Shown here: piece by piece, positions 55,687 to 64,000 of the stretch | Position numbering within the stretch: the stretch's first letter is position 1 | How the letters are laid out: each line of letters begins with the position of its first letter | Source of the DNA: Thraustochytrium sp. TN22 | Taxonomy: Eukaryota; Sar; Bigyra; Thraustochytrida; Thraustochytriidae | Length of the DNA: 64,000 nucleotides | NCBI GenBank assembly: GCA_013306675.1 | Contig: JABLUY010000150.1 | Coordinates: forward strand, 29,468-93,467 | Direction: 5' to 3' | Made by a program: the position numbers and the translations under genes | The notes under the pieces: model-generated | Told to the model about the DNA's origin: nothing | Seen by the model: the letters and a program-made list of their open reading frames with translations, nothing else | Databases searched by the model: none

Positions 55687-55858
55687 CCTGCTCAGCGCGT
55701 CCGTGTTATTGATATTGAGGTGGGCCTCGGTGGACGGCGAATGGGCCTATCGGAGGATAGGCCGCGGCGCGGCGGCGGGCGTTGACTCCCTGACCGTGAC
55801 GGCGGCAGAACGGAGCGGGCGAGTCTGCGCGCGGCGGGGCGCGGCGGCGCGCGCGAGG

Positions 55859-56116
55859 ATGAGCATGTACGTGCGCGTGAAGCGGCAGGAGCAGACGGTC
55901 TTTCTGCGCGCGGAGCCGAGCGACACGTTCCGCGCGGTCAAGACGGCGCTGGGCGGCATCATGGGGCTCGAGGCCGACCAGATCAAGCTCTACGGCAAGG
56001 ACAAGGAGACCGTGCTGGAGGACGACAGCACGGTGGGCGGCATGGAGGTGGCCAACGATGATGTGATTTACTGGGGGCAGCGCATCGATGGCGCTTCCTT
56101 TGAGCAGCCGAGTTAG
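55859..56116 (+). CDS. ELOB: elongin B-like ubiquitin-fold protein
   Basis: The product is 85 residues, MSMYVRVKRQEQTVFLRAEP.. It fits elongin B in length and pattern: a beta strand with RRxKxTxF-like start (VRVKRQEQTVFL), SDTFRAVKTALGGIMGLEAD, then QIKLYGKDKETVLEDDSTVG, with no C-terminal GlyGly. Elongin B pairs with elongin C in Cullin-2/5 ubiquitin ligases and the elongin transcription factor. The usual Pro/Ala tail of the animal protein is lacking. The ATG at 55859 is followed two codons later by another Met. The upstream open frame contains a hydrophobic segment (LALALALALALLLSASVLLI) made by the GCTCGC repeat and is judged untranslated. Another ubiquitin-like protein is the main alternative. 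Confidence 0.8.
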   Translation: MSMYVRVKRQEQTVFLRAEPSDTFRAVKTALGGIMGLEADQIKLYGKDKETVLEDDSTVGGMEVANDDVIYWGQRIDGASFEQPS

Positions 56117-56419
56117 CTCCAGCCAGAGTTGCTCAAGCAGCGGTAGGCTTCTTTCTGCTCGCAAGAGCTACCTTGGAGCACAACGCCCTAGGGCAGCGTG
56201 CGCAAGCCACGCCGCTCGTCTGGGTGACGGCGCTGTATTGGCTGCTGCGCCTGCCTGTGCGTGCGCGAGAAAACACCTGCACCCACCAAGACAAAAAAAA
56301 ATCGGGCACCTTTGCCGTGTCGCTGCGAGGTCCACCGCTGCAAGCATCGATCTCTTATACATGTTTTGCTTTCCTTTTCCCCTTTAAATTTTTTCTCATC
56401 GTCCTCCACCGCGTCGAGG
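56117..56419. other. Intergenic region between convergent elongin B and FAF2-like genes
   Basis: About 300 bases with an A run (56287-56296) and T-rich segment (56375-56398) that would be the 3' UTRs. No gene seen. Confidence 0.45.
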
Positions 56420-58022
56420 CTACGCATCCAGGTTCTGCACGTAGAGGACGGCCTGCGGACAGAGGCCTGCCTGCTCGAGCGACTGGCCAAGGTCGTCGTC
56501 CGGGCCAAAGACCTTCTTGGGATAGTTGAGCGCGACCGCATAGTTGACAATGTCGGACTCAAGGTCGTGGAGCTGGCAGTCCACATAGTGGCGCAGCGTC
56601 ACGAGCTTGTCGTCCTTGTGGAAGCGGCGGCTGAAGCGCGCGCCGCTGGGCAGCTGGAAGCGAATGGTCGTGGTCTGGCCACGCTCGGCGGCCGGCTCCG
56701 GGGGGACGGCGGCGCGCTTGGCGGCAACAGACTTCTCCTTGGCGGCCTGTGCCTCCGCGGCCTGCGCCTGCGCCTGGCGCTCGGCCTCGAGGGCGGCCCT
56801 CTCGGCGTCGCGCGCCGCCTGCTCCTCGCGGCGGCGGTCCTCCTCGCGGCGGCGGTCGGCCTCGAGCGACTGCCGCAGCGCCTCGTCCTGCTCCTCGCGC
56901 AGGCGCTGGCGCTCCTCGGCCTCGAAGCGCTGCGCGCGCCGGCCGCTCACAACGGTGGAGAACTTCTCCACGGTGTTGGCCAGCTTCTCGTACAGGAGCG
57001 GCAGCTCCGCGGCGCCCTCGACACGCTCCACAAGCTTGGCGTTGGTGCTGCTCGGACTCGCCGGCGGCTCCAGCACGGCCACGTACGGGTACGTGGCGGT
57101 GTTGAGCAGCGTGCTCAGGCGGTACGCCTCGGCGAACTCCACGCAGCCGCCCCAGGCCACCATGTGCTCGTTCACCAGGCGCGCCACGCGAGGGTCCGCC
57201 ACGGCGCGCGAGCAAAACTCGTCCGTGTCCGGGTGCTGCCGCGAGTGCAGGTACACGAAGAGCAGCTTCTCACTGCGTGCCGCCTCGGCAAGCGCCTCGC
57301 GGTACGGCAGGTCCACGAAGTTGGGCCGCTCACGCTCGCGCTCGCCCTCGCCCTCGCCCTCGCGCAACGAAGCCTGCTGCGCCGCCGCCGACGCGCCCTG
57401 TTCCTGCTGGCCGTCCGCAGAAAGCACCGCAGGGCCCTTGCTGAAGCGCACATCAAAGTCGGCCAGAAAGTAGTCCACGGCTGCCTGCACGTCGATGTCG
57501 CCGTTGAAGCCCGTGAGCGCGCGCAGCGGCGCCAGCACGAGCTTGGCCAGCAGGCCCAGCAGGCTCCAGCCCTGCTGCGGCGGCCGGCGGCGCCTCGCCG
57601 CCGCGCGCTCCGCAGCGCCCATGCCTGAGCCCTGCGCCGCGCTGCGCGCGCTCGGCCGGTCCTCGCTGCGCCGCCGGTGGCGTATTGCCGGACCCAGCGG
57701 CTGCTCCTGGCCCGTCACGCTCTCTAGAACCGCAGCCTGCGTCCGAAGCACGTTTCGTTGAGGTCAGTCCTCTGTGCTCCGCTCCGCCGTGCTCTGCTCT
57801 GCTCTGCTCTGCTCTGCTCGGCGCGGCGCCGCCTCGCGCGCGCTCGCGAGGCCCGCCCGCCCGCCCGCCCGCCCGCGGGCCTCCGCCCTCCCGCGTGGCA
57901 GCGGAACTCACCTCGACATTCCACCCGTGGCGCTCCAGCACGCGCGTGGCCGCGGCCTCGTCCAGCGTCTGCGTCACCTCCTGGTACCGCGCCAGCGCGG
58001 CGCGCCGCTCCGCGTCCGCCAT
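56420..58022 (-). CDS. FAF2: FAF2/UBXD8-like UBA-UAS-UBX protein (two exons)
   Basis: Exons are 57912-58022 and 56420-57736, giving 475 residues. Domains in order: UBA (residues 7-45; ATRVLERHGWNVE spliced to AAVLESVTGQEQ), a hydrophobic hairpin (94-113; WSLLGLLAKLVLAPLRALTG), a UAS thioredoxin-like domain (about 180-300; RSEKLLFVYLHSRQHPD), an Arg/Glu coiled coil (about 310-385) and a C-terminal UBX domain (about 390-475; TTTIRFQLPSGARFSRRFHK). This is the layout of UBXD8/FAF2 and yeast Ubx2, which recruit p97/Cdc48 to ER and lipid droplets for ERAD. The hairpin supports ER or droplet insertion. It is divergent from the TKL kinase gene 304 bp away. Confidence 0.94.
57737..57911 (-). other. 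intron of the FAF2-like gene (175 nt)
   Basis: On the minus strand it starts GTGAGT and ends GGACGCAG. Phase 0. It carries a CTCTG pentamer repeat and a CCCG run. Splicing yields HGWNVEAAVLES, the expected UBA sequence. Confidence 0.93.
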
Positions 58023-58326
58023 GGGCCCGGCCGGAGCCCGAGAGCGACTTTGATCGCGCCTCGGCGTCAACACCGCGATCCGGCCTATCATATGCGAGGC
58101 GACCGGTTAGGGCCCTTACTTAGGGAGGTGCGCGCCGGGTTCCCTCGTTCGCGCACCCCGTCCTGGCTGCATTTTCTCGCGCCACGTGCCAAACGCAGCA
58201 GTGCCGAGATAGAGAGAGAGAGGCGTTGACTGCGAGCGCGCGTCGCGCCGCCGGAGGCCGCGCAGGGCGGCTCCGGCAAGATCGTTGCGCGCGGCTCGGC
58301 TGCCGGCCGGGCGGCCAGCCGGCAGC
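58023..58326. promoter_or_regulatory. 304-bp divergent promoter of FAF2-like and TKL kinase genes
   Basis: The two start codons face away from each other across this gap, so it must carry both promoters. It contains GGTTAGGGCCCTTACTTAGG (58106-58125), a near-palindrome including a GGTTAGGG telomere-like word similar to the one before L15e, and a GAGAGA tract at 58210. The regulatory role is inferred from position. Confidence 0.4.
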
Positions 58327-59406
58327 ATGGGGGTCTTCTGCGTGCACGGGCACGAGTTCAGGCTGCTGGTGGCGGGGTCGACGGTGCAGACGCTCGTCAT
58401 CCTCGCGCTCGTGGTGTGGGCGTACGTGCTGCCGCAGCTCAAGAGGCAGAGCGAGGAGCGCAGGTACCAGACGCTGCGCGTGGCGCCGAACCAGCAGCAA
58501 GAGAAGCAGATCATACGCAACAAGAAGCACGGAAAGGAGCCGTGGGAGATCGATGCGAGCTCGATCAAGTTCAAGAAGAAGCTGGCCAAGGGCAACTTCG
58601 GCGAGGTTTGGCTGGGCAGCTGGCTTGGCAGCCCCGTGGCTATCAAGACGGTGCTGCGCACCATGGCCAAGGACCATGAGTTCATCCAGAGGTTCATCCT
58701 GGAGATCAAGCTCATGAGCAACCTGCACCACCCGAACATTGTCATGTTCCTGGGCGCCTGCATCACGCCCGTGAGCAAGATGTGTCTACTGCTCGAGTAC
58801 TGCGTCTACGGCAGCCTGCACGACTTTCTCTACTCGCGCAAGCAGGGCGGCGACCCGGAGGGCCTCGTCACGCTGCACCGTGCCATGCGCTTTGCCATTG
58901 ACATCGCGCGCGGCGTCAACTACATCCACCAAAAGTGCAACATCATCCAGCGCGACCTCAAGGCGCGTAACGTGCTGGTGGACCTGCACCTCAACGCCAA
59001 GGTGGCCGACTTTGGCCTCTCGCGCCTCAAGGACGAGGACGCCGACGCCGGCATGACGGCCTGCGGCACGCCCGCCTGGACCGCGCCCGAGATCGTCAAG
59101 CTCGAGCAGTACGACGAGAAGGTCGACGTCTATTCCTTCGGTATTGTCATGTGGGAGCTCATCGCGCGGGAGGAGCCCTACAAGGGCCAGGGCGGCGTCC
59201 AGGTCGCCTACATGGCCGTGGAGCAGGGTCTGCGCCCTGAGGTCCCGCGCTACTGCCCGCGCGACTTCGCGAAGCTCATGATCGAGTGCTGGGACGAGGA
59301 CCCGCACTTGCGTCCGGACTTTGGCCAGATCCTCGAACGCCTCTTCAACATGATGAAGTCCGTCGACGATACCTTGCTCCGAGATCTCGAGCGTTCAACA
59401 CGATGA
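58327..59406 (+). CDS. membrane-anchored TKL (Raf/MLK-like) protein kinase
   Basis: The product is 359 residues. An N-terminal membrane segment (VQTLVILALVVWAYVLPQL, about 20-38) precedes a complete kinase domain. Glycine loop LAKGNFGEVWLG (86-97); lysine in VAIKTV (about 108); EIKLMSNLHHPNIVMFLGAC, a TKL hallmark; catalytic loop IIQRDLKARNVLVD (about 206-219); DFGLSR (about 228); activation-segment end GTPAWTAPEI (about 247). The HRD histidine is Gln, but Asp, Lys and Asn are intact, so activity is expected. The C-lobe (VYSFGIVMWELIAREEPYKG) is typical. The ATG at 58327 was chosen because it directly precedes the membrane segment. Single exon. Pathway unknown. Confidence 0.93.
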   Translation: MGVFCVHGHEFRLLVAGSTVQTLVILALVVWAYVLPQLKRQSEERRYQTLRVAPNQQQEKQIIRNKKHGKEPWEIDASSIKFKKKLAKGNFGEVWLGSWLGSPVAIKTVLRTMAKDHEFIQRFILEIKLMSNLHHPNIVMFLGACITPVSKMCLLLEYCVYGSLHDFLYSRKQGGDPEGLVTLHRAMRFAIDIARGVNYIHQKCNIIQRDLKARNVLVDLHLNAKVADFGLSRLKDEDADAGMTACGTPAWTAPEIVKLEQYDEKVDVYSFGIVMWELIAREEPYKGQGGVQVAYMAVEQGLRPEVPRYCPRDFAKLMIECWDEDPHLRPDFGQILERLFNMMKSVDDTLLRDLERSTR

Positions 59407-59512
59407 GGCCGCACCTGCACGCGAGCATATGCGCGCGTGCGTGCGATTTGTGCGACTGGTGTTTGATTCTCTGTAAAATGCTATGTACCAGTAAGTAATC
59501 GACAACATGTGC

Positions 59513-60949
59513 TCACTGCGCCGAGCTGGGGCGTGCGAGAAAATCCTCGTACGACGACCCCAGCAGCCGGCCCACGTCGCGGAAGACCTCCTCTCGCGTG
59601 AACACCCAGCCGGTGCGTGCCAGGTCGGCGAATTTGTCCGCGAAAACGCGGGCCAGCGTCCGACGATTGTGGGCCCACTTGTACAGGAGCTGGTCCAGGA
59701 CGCGTGCGTCCGAGTGCTGTGCCGTGAAGGCGGTGCCGAGGATCTCGACACGCATGCGCGTGATGTCATCGATCAGACTAGGGTTGTTGCAGTACCACCA
59801 GCAGCCGTACACGTGGATCTGGCGGCCGAACTTGTTGGCCAGCACCGTAAGCTCGTGCTGGTTGTCGCGGCTCAGCACGGTCACCAGAATGCGCAGCGAG
59901 CTGTACTTGCGGCAGAGCGCCTCGAGGAAGTCGAGCGACGCAACCTCGACGCCGTCGCCGCCGCCGCACGGGTTCAGGTCCGGGTTGAGCCCGCGCCGCG
60001 CGCCCACCTTGATGGCGAGGGGCAGGTGAAGTTCGAGCGCCACCGGCACGAGCACGAGGTCAATGAGCTCTGACGCGACAGCGTGCTCGTCGCCCTGCGC
60101 CTCCCGGTCCAGGTTGTCCGTCGCCGCCGTGGTGGCCGTGTATGCGAAACGGTCTGGCGTGGACGCCATAAAGTACACCGCGTTGGTTTTTCGCACCCAG
60201 TCTCGAAGGAAGTCGCGCGCCCCACGAAGCGTGGGCGGGTAGCCCTGCTTCTGCAGCGTCGCCTGCACGGTGAGCCAGTCGCCCTTGAGGAAGGGGTCCA
60301 CGCGCACCGCTGCCTTGAAGCGCTGCGACCACGTGGCGTGGCGCTCCGGCTCGTCCCACTCGCGCGCTTCCTGGTCGTCAAAGGGCACGTTGGTCATGAC
60401 GCAGTACTTGACACCGGCGCGCTCGAAGATGAGCTCCGTGTACACGGATGGGTCCTGCTTGTCGAACCACGCGCGCGCCGCCTCCAGGTTGCGCGTGCGC
60501 ACCTCCTCCTCCAGCCCGAGCAGCCGCAGCGTCGTGAGCACGCCCTGGCACGCCTCGGACAGCGGGCTGCGCTTGCAGAAGAGCTCGTCCCAGATCAGGT
60601 TGGCCTGCTCGCGCTGCGAGAGCTGGAAGAAGGCCTCTTCCGTCACGCCGCGCGAGCTCGCCACGAAGAACTCCGCAACCAGGTAGTGATACGTGAGAAG
60701 CGCGTCCACGCCCCACTTCATCAGCTTGCCATGCGTCGGCGGAAAGAGGTGCGTGTGGACGTCCACAACCTCAGTCGTCTCCACGGCCTCGCGCGCCCAT
60801 TGGGCTGCTTGCTCGGCGTGGCTCATCATGCGCTCCTTCGTCTCGTCCACCAAGGTCTTCTCCGCTGCGCCAGCCTCGCCATCGCCGTCCCCGCCGCGGA
60901 GGCGCTGGCGGCGCTCCTCGTCCGCGGTCTCCAGCTGCCGCTTGGCCAT
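59513..60949 (-). CDS. uronate (glucuronate) isomerase-like amidohydrolase
   Basis: The product is 478 residues (bacterial UxaC about 470). The family interconverts D-glucuronate/galacturonate with fructuronate/tagaturonate. Visible signatures are VVDVHTHLFPPTHG (HxH metal ligands, about 65-80), GVDALLTYHYLVAEFF, NLIWDELFCKRSPLSEACQG, and the C-terminal block HVYGCWWYCNNPSLIDDITR..LGTAFTAQHSDARVLDQLLYKW, matching the GCWWF.NNP and T-DSR-F-S-Y region of UxaC. It differs at several positions, so a related aldose or other substrate is possible. The ATG at 60949 (MAKRQLETADEER) was chosen; the frame stays open slightly further. Such genes are mainly bacterial, so transfer is possible. No intron; codon usage matches its neighbours. 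Confidence 0.85.
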   Translation of the reverse strand: MAKRQLETADEERRQRLRGGDGDGEAGAAEKTLVDETKERMMSHAEQAAQWAREAVETTEVVDVHTHLFPPTHGKLMKWGVDALLTYHYLVAEFFVASSRGVTEEAFFQLSQREQANLIWDELFCKRSPLSEACQGVLTTLRLLGLEEEVRTRNLEAARAWFDKQDPSVYTELIFERAGVKYCVMTNVPFDDQEAREWDEPERHATWSQRFKAAVRVDPFLKGDWLTVQATLQKQGYPPTLRGARDFLRDWVRKTNAVYFMASTPDRFAYTATTAATDNLDREAQGDEHAVASELIDLVLVPVALELHLPLAIKVGARRGLNPDLNPCGGGDGVEVASLDFLEALCRKYSSLRILVTVLSRDNQHELTVLANKFGRQIHVYGCWWYCNNPSLIDDITRMRVEILGTAFTAQHSDARVLDQLLYKWAHNRRTLARVFADKFADLARTGWVFTREEVFRDVGRLLGSSYEDFLARPSSAQ

Positions 60950-61261
60950 TCTTGCCTTGGCAAGGAACCGAGCGCCCTGATGAAGCGCTTTGACTGACAC
61001 AGAGGTGAGCGTCTGCCGACTCGGAGTGATGAGAGGCTTCTGCTGGGTTCGGATCTTACGAGATGAGGCAAGAGGAAGCCTCGCGTCGGCAGGGCGAGAA
61101 AAGAACTTGGCTGATTCAACGATGTGACTTGGCAGGCATCATTCCTCATCACGACGACGCAAGCTGATGAGTGGTGATGTGACCTCAAGGCGAGGCGACC
61201 TACGGCAGGCTGAGTTTCGGACAAGAGTAAATGTGCCTGTATTGTCATGGCAAATTGACCC
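60950..61261. other. Intergenic region, no gene seen
   Basis: This is the 5' flank of the uronate-isomerase-like gene; AT-richer than average. No signal beyond this. Confidence 0.4.
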
Positions 61262-62280
61262 GGCTGATGCAAGTGGGAAGCTGACATCGGTGAGCCCTTC
61301 CAGGGCCGCTTCGTCAGCCAGACGCGCCGCTGCAGCTTCGCGGACCTCGTCGGCGCGCTCCGGGCCAAGTTCAGCGACGTGCTCGAGCACGAGCAGTTGT
61401 CTGGCTCGACCTCTTCTGCACCAACCAGCCGCTCCTCACCAAGCCCGACCAAGATCTTCCCGCGAAGGTTGTCGACGCGCGCAATCGATTCCTGACGCAC
61501 GGCCTCCACTTCGCCATCGCGCAGTTCACCCGCGGCACCCTCGTATTCTTCGACCGCTAAAGCCCGCGCCCCTCAAGTGCGCCTGGTGCGTCTGGGAGTT
61601 CTACGGCGCGATACGTGCCCGCGTGCCACTTGAGGTCATCTACGCGCCCGGCCAGGACAAAGCCTTCTTCGACCAGTTGCTCGAGGACTTCTTTCAGACC
61701 TCGGTCCTCATGGCCGACAAGATGGACGCGCGCAAGGCCCAGTGCTGGAAGCTCGAGGACAAGGCCATGATCGACAAGGCGGTGACCGACAAATCGACGG
61801 CGGCTGCACCGAAGTCAAAATGATCATCCAGGGCCGCCAGCGTTCCTGGCTCCTCGAGATTGGGACGGCCATCATCAATGAGATGAGGCGCGACGACGAC
61901 GGCACGGAGCCGGCCGATCTTGCAAGAGCGCCCTGCCTGATCGCCATCTTGCACGCTGACCACAGGCGCTGCGCCGAGGCGCTGCCGCACTACGAGGAGG
62001 CGCTCGAGATCAGGAAGCAAGCCCTCGGGGACCGGTACGCCGACGTGGTCTCCACGCTCCACACGATCGCCAACTTGCTGAATAGGCAGGGCCGCTCGCC
62101 GAGGCGCTCCCGCTCTACGAGGAGGCGCTCGAGATCGAAAAGGAAGCCCTCGGGGACCGGCACGTGGCAGTGGCCGCCACGCTCCACAATATCGCCAGAT
62201 TGCACGCTGCCCAAGCACTGTCACGATGCCTCCGGCGGCAGGCTGGGCACGACAGGGGGCGAGCCATCATGAGATCGCCG
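61262..62280 (+). pseudogene. frameshifted relic of a kinesin-light-chain-like TPR protein
   Basis: Four coding-quality pieces in different frames read in order: FQGRFVSQTRRCSFADLVGA (61285 on); VWLDLFCTNQPLLTKPDQDL..GTLVFFDR ending in an in-frame TAA (about 61401-61560); RPLKCAWCVWEFYGAIRARV..MADKMDARKAQCW to a TGA (about 61565-61823); then TPR units RRCAEALPHYEEALEIRKQALG and, after another shift, LAEALPLYEEALEIEKEALG (61960-62210). The paired ALPxYEEALEIxKxALG repeats are the kinesin-light-chain TPR consensus. The upstream WLDLFC and AWCVWE pieces resemble the N-terminal domain seen before such TPRs in large algal and stramenopile families (from memory). At least three frameshifts and one stop make it non-functional. 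Confidence 0.85.
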
Positions 62281-62293
62281 CCGTCCGGACGCG

Positions 62294-63546
62294 CTAGGAG
62301 CGGCACACATGGCGCCCCTGCTTGTCGATGGTGACGGGCTCTTTTCCTTCCGCAGGCTCTTCTTCGTTCGCGGCGGTCTCGGAGAACGGCGCTCGGCTCG
62401 CTCGCACCCGCGCATCCTTCTCCCGCAGCAGCTCGTCACACTCCTCGCGGGCACGGTCACGCTCGCGCTTCAGCTTGCGCGCCTTGGCCTCGAGTGCGCG
62501 CACGCGGCGAACCAACTCCGCTCCGCCCTCGGTGACTCGATCCATGAAATCCATCTGAGCCCGAGACACCGTGTCGCGGCCGTGCCTGGTGGTATCCAGA
62601 CACACCAGGTTGATGAAGTGATGGTTGAGGCCATGCTCGAGCGGCCAGGTCTCCGACGGACTCTTCTCGTCCCAGCGGCGCACCACGAAAGCGTTTCGAA
62701 GCCGCCCATGTCCATCTCGCACCACATGCCCAAGAGCGCAGCTGCTGGCGCCTTTGCCGTGTTGATCCGCTTTTGCAGAGCGAGCCTGTCGTCACTTTTC
62801 GCCCGCGCGGCGGCAGCGATCGCGACCACCGCCTCCTTGGGCGTGTAGAGGAACTCGAACACGTTCTCGACCATGTGACGCTCATTGCGTTTGCAACGAG
62901 GGCTATCGTAGCTCGGAGCCAAGGCGGGGCTGTACGCGGAACAAACCGGGTCGGTCACCGACACAATCTTGCGCGCCACGTGTTGAAGCGCCAGTTATGG
63001 CCGCTGCGCAGGAGCGCCTCGAGCTCATCGGCAAGGACGGGGCTGTCGCAGACATGGCTGCAATACGAGCGGTGCCACAGCTCCCCGATGGAATGATCAC
63101 TCGACCATCTGTCTCGCATGTGCCGGTTCAGGCTCACCGTGGTGCGTTGGTGAAGTTGGCGCAGCAGCGACACAGTGTCCGGGGTGCACTCGCCCAGCTT
63201 GAGGAGCACTGTGCAGGCCACCGCGCAAAGACCGCCGAGCAAGCCGTCCGCGGCACGCTCGTTGGCCGCAGTCGCAGTCGCAGTCGCAGTCGCTTGAAGC
63301 TCCTGCACAATCCATTGCACGGCCTCGCGGGTCTGCTCGTCGACCGCCTGCACTTTGTCCGGGTGCACCAGGAAGAGAGAGCACCTGCCGCGCGAGGCTC
63401 GCCGGAGTGCGTGTGCGGTCATTCAGGATCCTGAGCGCACCCGCTTTCGCAGCCTCCGGCGCGAGCCCCGCGAGTAAGTCCGCAAGGTCCTGCAGCACGG
63501 ACGACTTGCCGGAGAGGACTTTGTCGAGGAAGGACAGCTCGAACAT
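62294..63546 (-). pseudogene. frameshifted relic of an unidentified protein
   Basis: Pieces in order from the ATG at 63546: MFELSFLDKVLSGKSSVLQD..RILNDRTRTPASLARQ; then, after a shift near 63395, FLVHPDKVQAVDEQTREAVQ..LADELEALLRSGHNWRFNT; after a shift near 62980, ARKIVSVTDPVCSAYSPALA..LLGMWCEMDMGGFETL; after a shift near 62690, RNAFVVRRWDEKSPSETWPL..HFINLVCLDTTRHGRDTVSR, ending in an Arg/Glu/Lys coiled coil and a TAG at 62294. Each piece has normal composition and G/C third positions, while the other frames do not. Introns do not explain the switches, since adjoining pieces are contiguous. I do not know the family. Three independent base-calling errors are the alternative. Confidence 0.7.
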
Positions 63547-64000
63547 GCTGCGCCGCCCGCTTGGTGCCGCTCGGCGCCGCTTGACTTGGCTTGGCAACAC
63601 GATGATACTGCACTGCTGCCCGCCGCCGTTGCCGCCGCCGCCGTGGGCGTGCAACCGCCGCGTCTGGGCGAGCGAGTAAACGCACCTCAGGCGGCGTATG
63701 CATACCTGCGGCGGGCTAGGGGGCGCGTGCAGTGCTCTCCAACTCACAAAGTACGTGTCGTCCCAGAATGTTGGCAGACCTCAAGACGGATACTGGGGGG
63801 AACCCGTTTGCCTAAGCAGGGACTGGAAGAACCCATGTTCCGCCGGGGCCGAGCCTGTCTGTCCGGCGCGTGCCAGGTCAACTTGGCCAGCGTGGGCGGT
63901 GCGGTGCAGTGCGGAACAGTGCAGTGCGGTGCGCTGCGATGCGGTGCGCTGCGACAGGCTTGACTGCGCACACGCAGCTTCATGTGCTGGCGCCGGCCTC
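63547..64000. other. Right-edge region, no gene seen
   Basis: It contains the 5' flank of the frameshifted relic and a tandem GTGCGGTGCxx array (63898-63954, GTGCAGTGCGGTGCGCTGCGATGC). No coding frame was supported. Confidence 0.4.
63898..63954. repeat. imperfect GTGCG/GTGCA pentamer array
   Basis: Roughly ten degenerate GYGCR-type units lie near the right end of the window. Confidence 0.8.

Larger units (their letters stand above)
53727..55858. other. 2.1-kb gene-free region
   Basis: It begins with the CAG run after the CCDC47-like stop. It includes a CGTCT pentamer array (54451-54480), CGG-rich stretches (54950-54990) and a GCTCGC hexamer array (55653-55686) close to the elongin B start. 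An Ala/Arg-rich leader-like frame starts at 54728 but leads into low complexity, so it is not called. No gene was recognised. Confidence 0.5.

Noticed and set aside
54604-55785. 390-codon open frame, and an Arg/Ala-rich mitochondrial-presequence-like start at 54728
   Set aside because: The body is low complexity with tandem repeats; the leader-like start leads into no globular sequence.
56420-61000. Operon-like cluster of ER-related genes
   Set aside because: Genes are on alternating strands with separate flanks, introns are spliceosomal and functions are mixed, so co-transcription is not supported.

Overview
The window is nuclear DNA of a eukaryotic microbe, most likely a stramenopile (heterokont) protist. 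It is very GC-rich (roughly two-thirds G+C by eye), with about 24 protein genes on both strands, mostly as single uninterrupted reading frames. Four short spliceosomal introns (73-175 nt, GT..AG) can be placed with confidence. Gene content is eukaryotic throughout: ribosomal protein L15e, an RNA polymerase III subunit, AP-3 sigma, a FAF2-type UBX protein, a CCDC47-like ER protein, a REEP/HVA22 protein, elongin B and a TKL kinase. The pointer to stramenopiles is the secreted EGF-repeat protein at 32.3-33.3 kb, which has the cysteine-block arrangement of SIG1/Ocm1-type flagellar mastigoneme proteins. High GC, few introns and a thraustochytrid-like gene set would suit a labyrinthulomycete, but I cannot prove the lineage.

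Layout. 0-0.7 kb: N-terminal part of a leucine-rich protein running off the left edge. 0.7-4.5 kb: gene-free, GC-rich, with simple repeats. 4.5-18.2 kb: L15e, a divergent protein kinase, an EF-hand/CorA Mg2+ transporter, a tubulin-tyrosine-ligase-like protein, a mitochondrial protein, and a SulP/STAS/cyclic-nucleotide-domain transporter. 18.3-20.7 kb: a decayed trypsin-like copy beside an intact trypsin-like gene whose active-site Ser is Asn. 21.4-29.9 kb: a multipass membrane protein, pyrroline-5-carboxylate reductase, a DUF423 membrane protein, a TTC39/IML2-like protein with a C-terminal GOLD-like domain, and AP-3 sigma with a tandemly duplicated 3' end. 29.9-32.3 kb: gene-poor.

32.3-40 kb: the mastigoneme-like protein, Pol III RPC3, an FHA protein with a huge Asp/Glu tail, and a REEP/HVA22 protein. 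40.3-51.4 kb: two giant LRR genes (LRR-IQ-WW; multipass membrane-LRR) flanking a small membrane protein. 51.4-56.1 kb: a 381-bp direct repeat, the CCDC47-like gene with a CAG run after its stop, a 2-kb empty stretch, and elongin B. 56.4-61 kb: FAF2-like and TKL kinase genes in divergent orientation, then a uronate-isomerase-like enzyme. 61.2-63.6 kb: two multiply frameshifted relics, a kinesin-light-chain-like TPR protein (+) and an unidentified protein (-).

There is no operon logic. Neighbours are functionally mixed, as usual in protist nuclear genomes, although ER/membrane-traffic functions recur (CCDC47, FAF2/UBXD8, REEP, AP-3 sigma, GOLD/TTC39). No tRNA, rRNA, CRISPR array or intact transposon was recognised. 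The most distinctive items are the Ser-to-Asn trypsin homologue with its dead paralogue, the unusual domain fusions, the AP-3 sigma tail amplification and the two adjacent relic genes.
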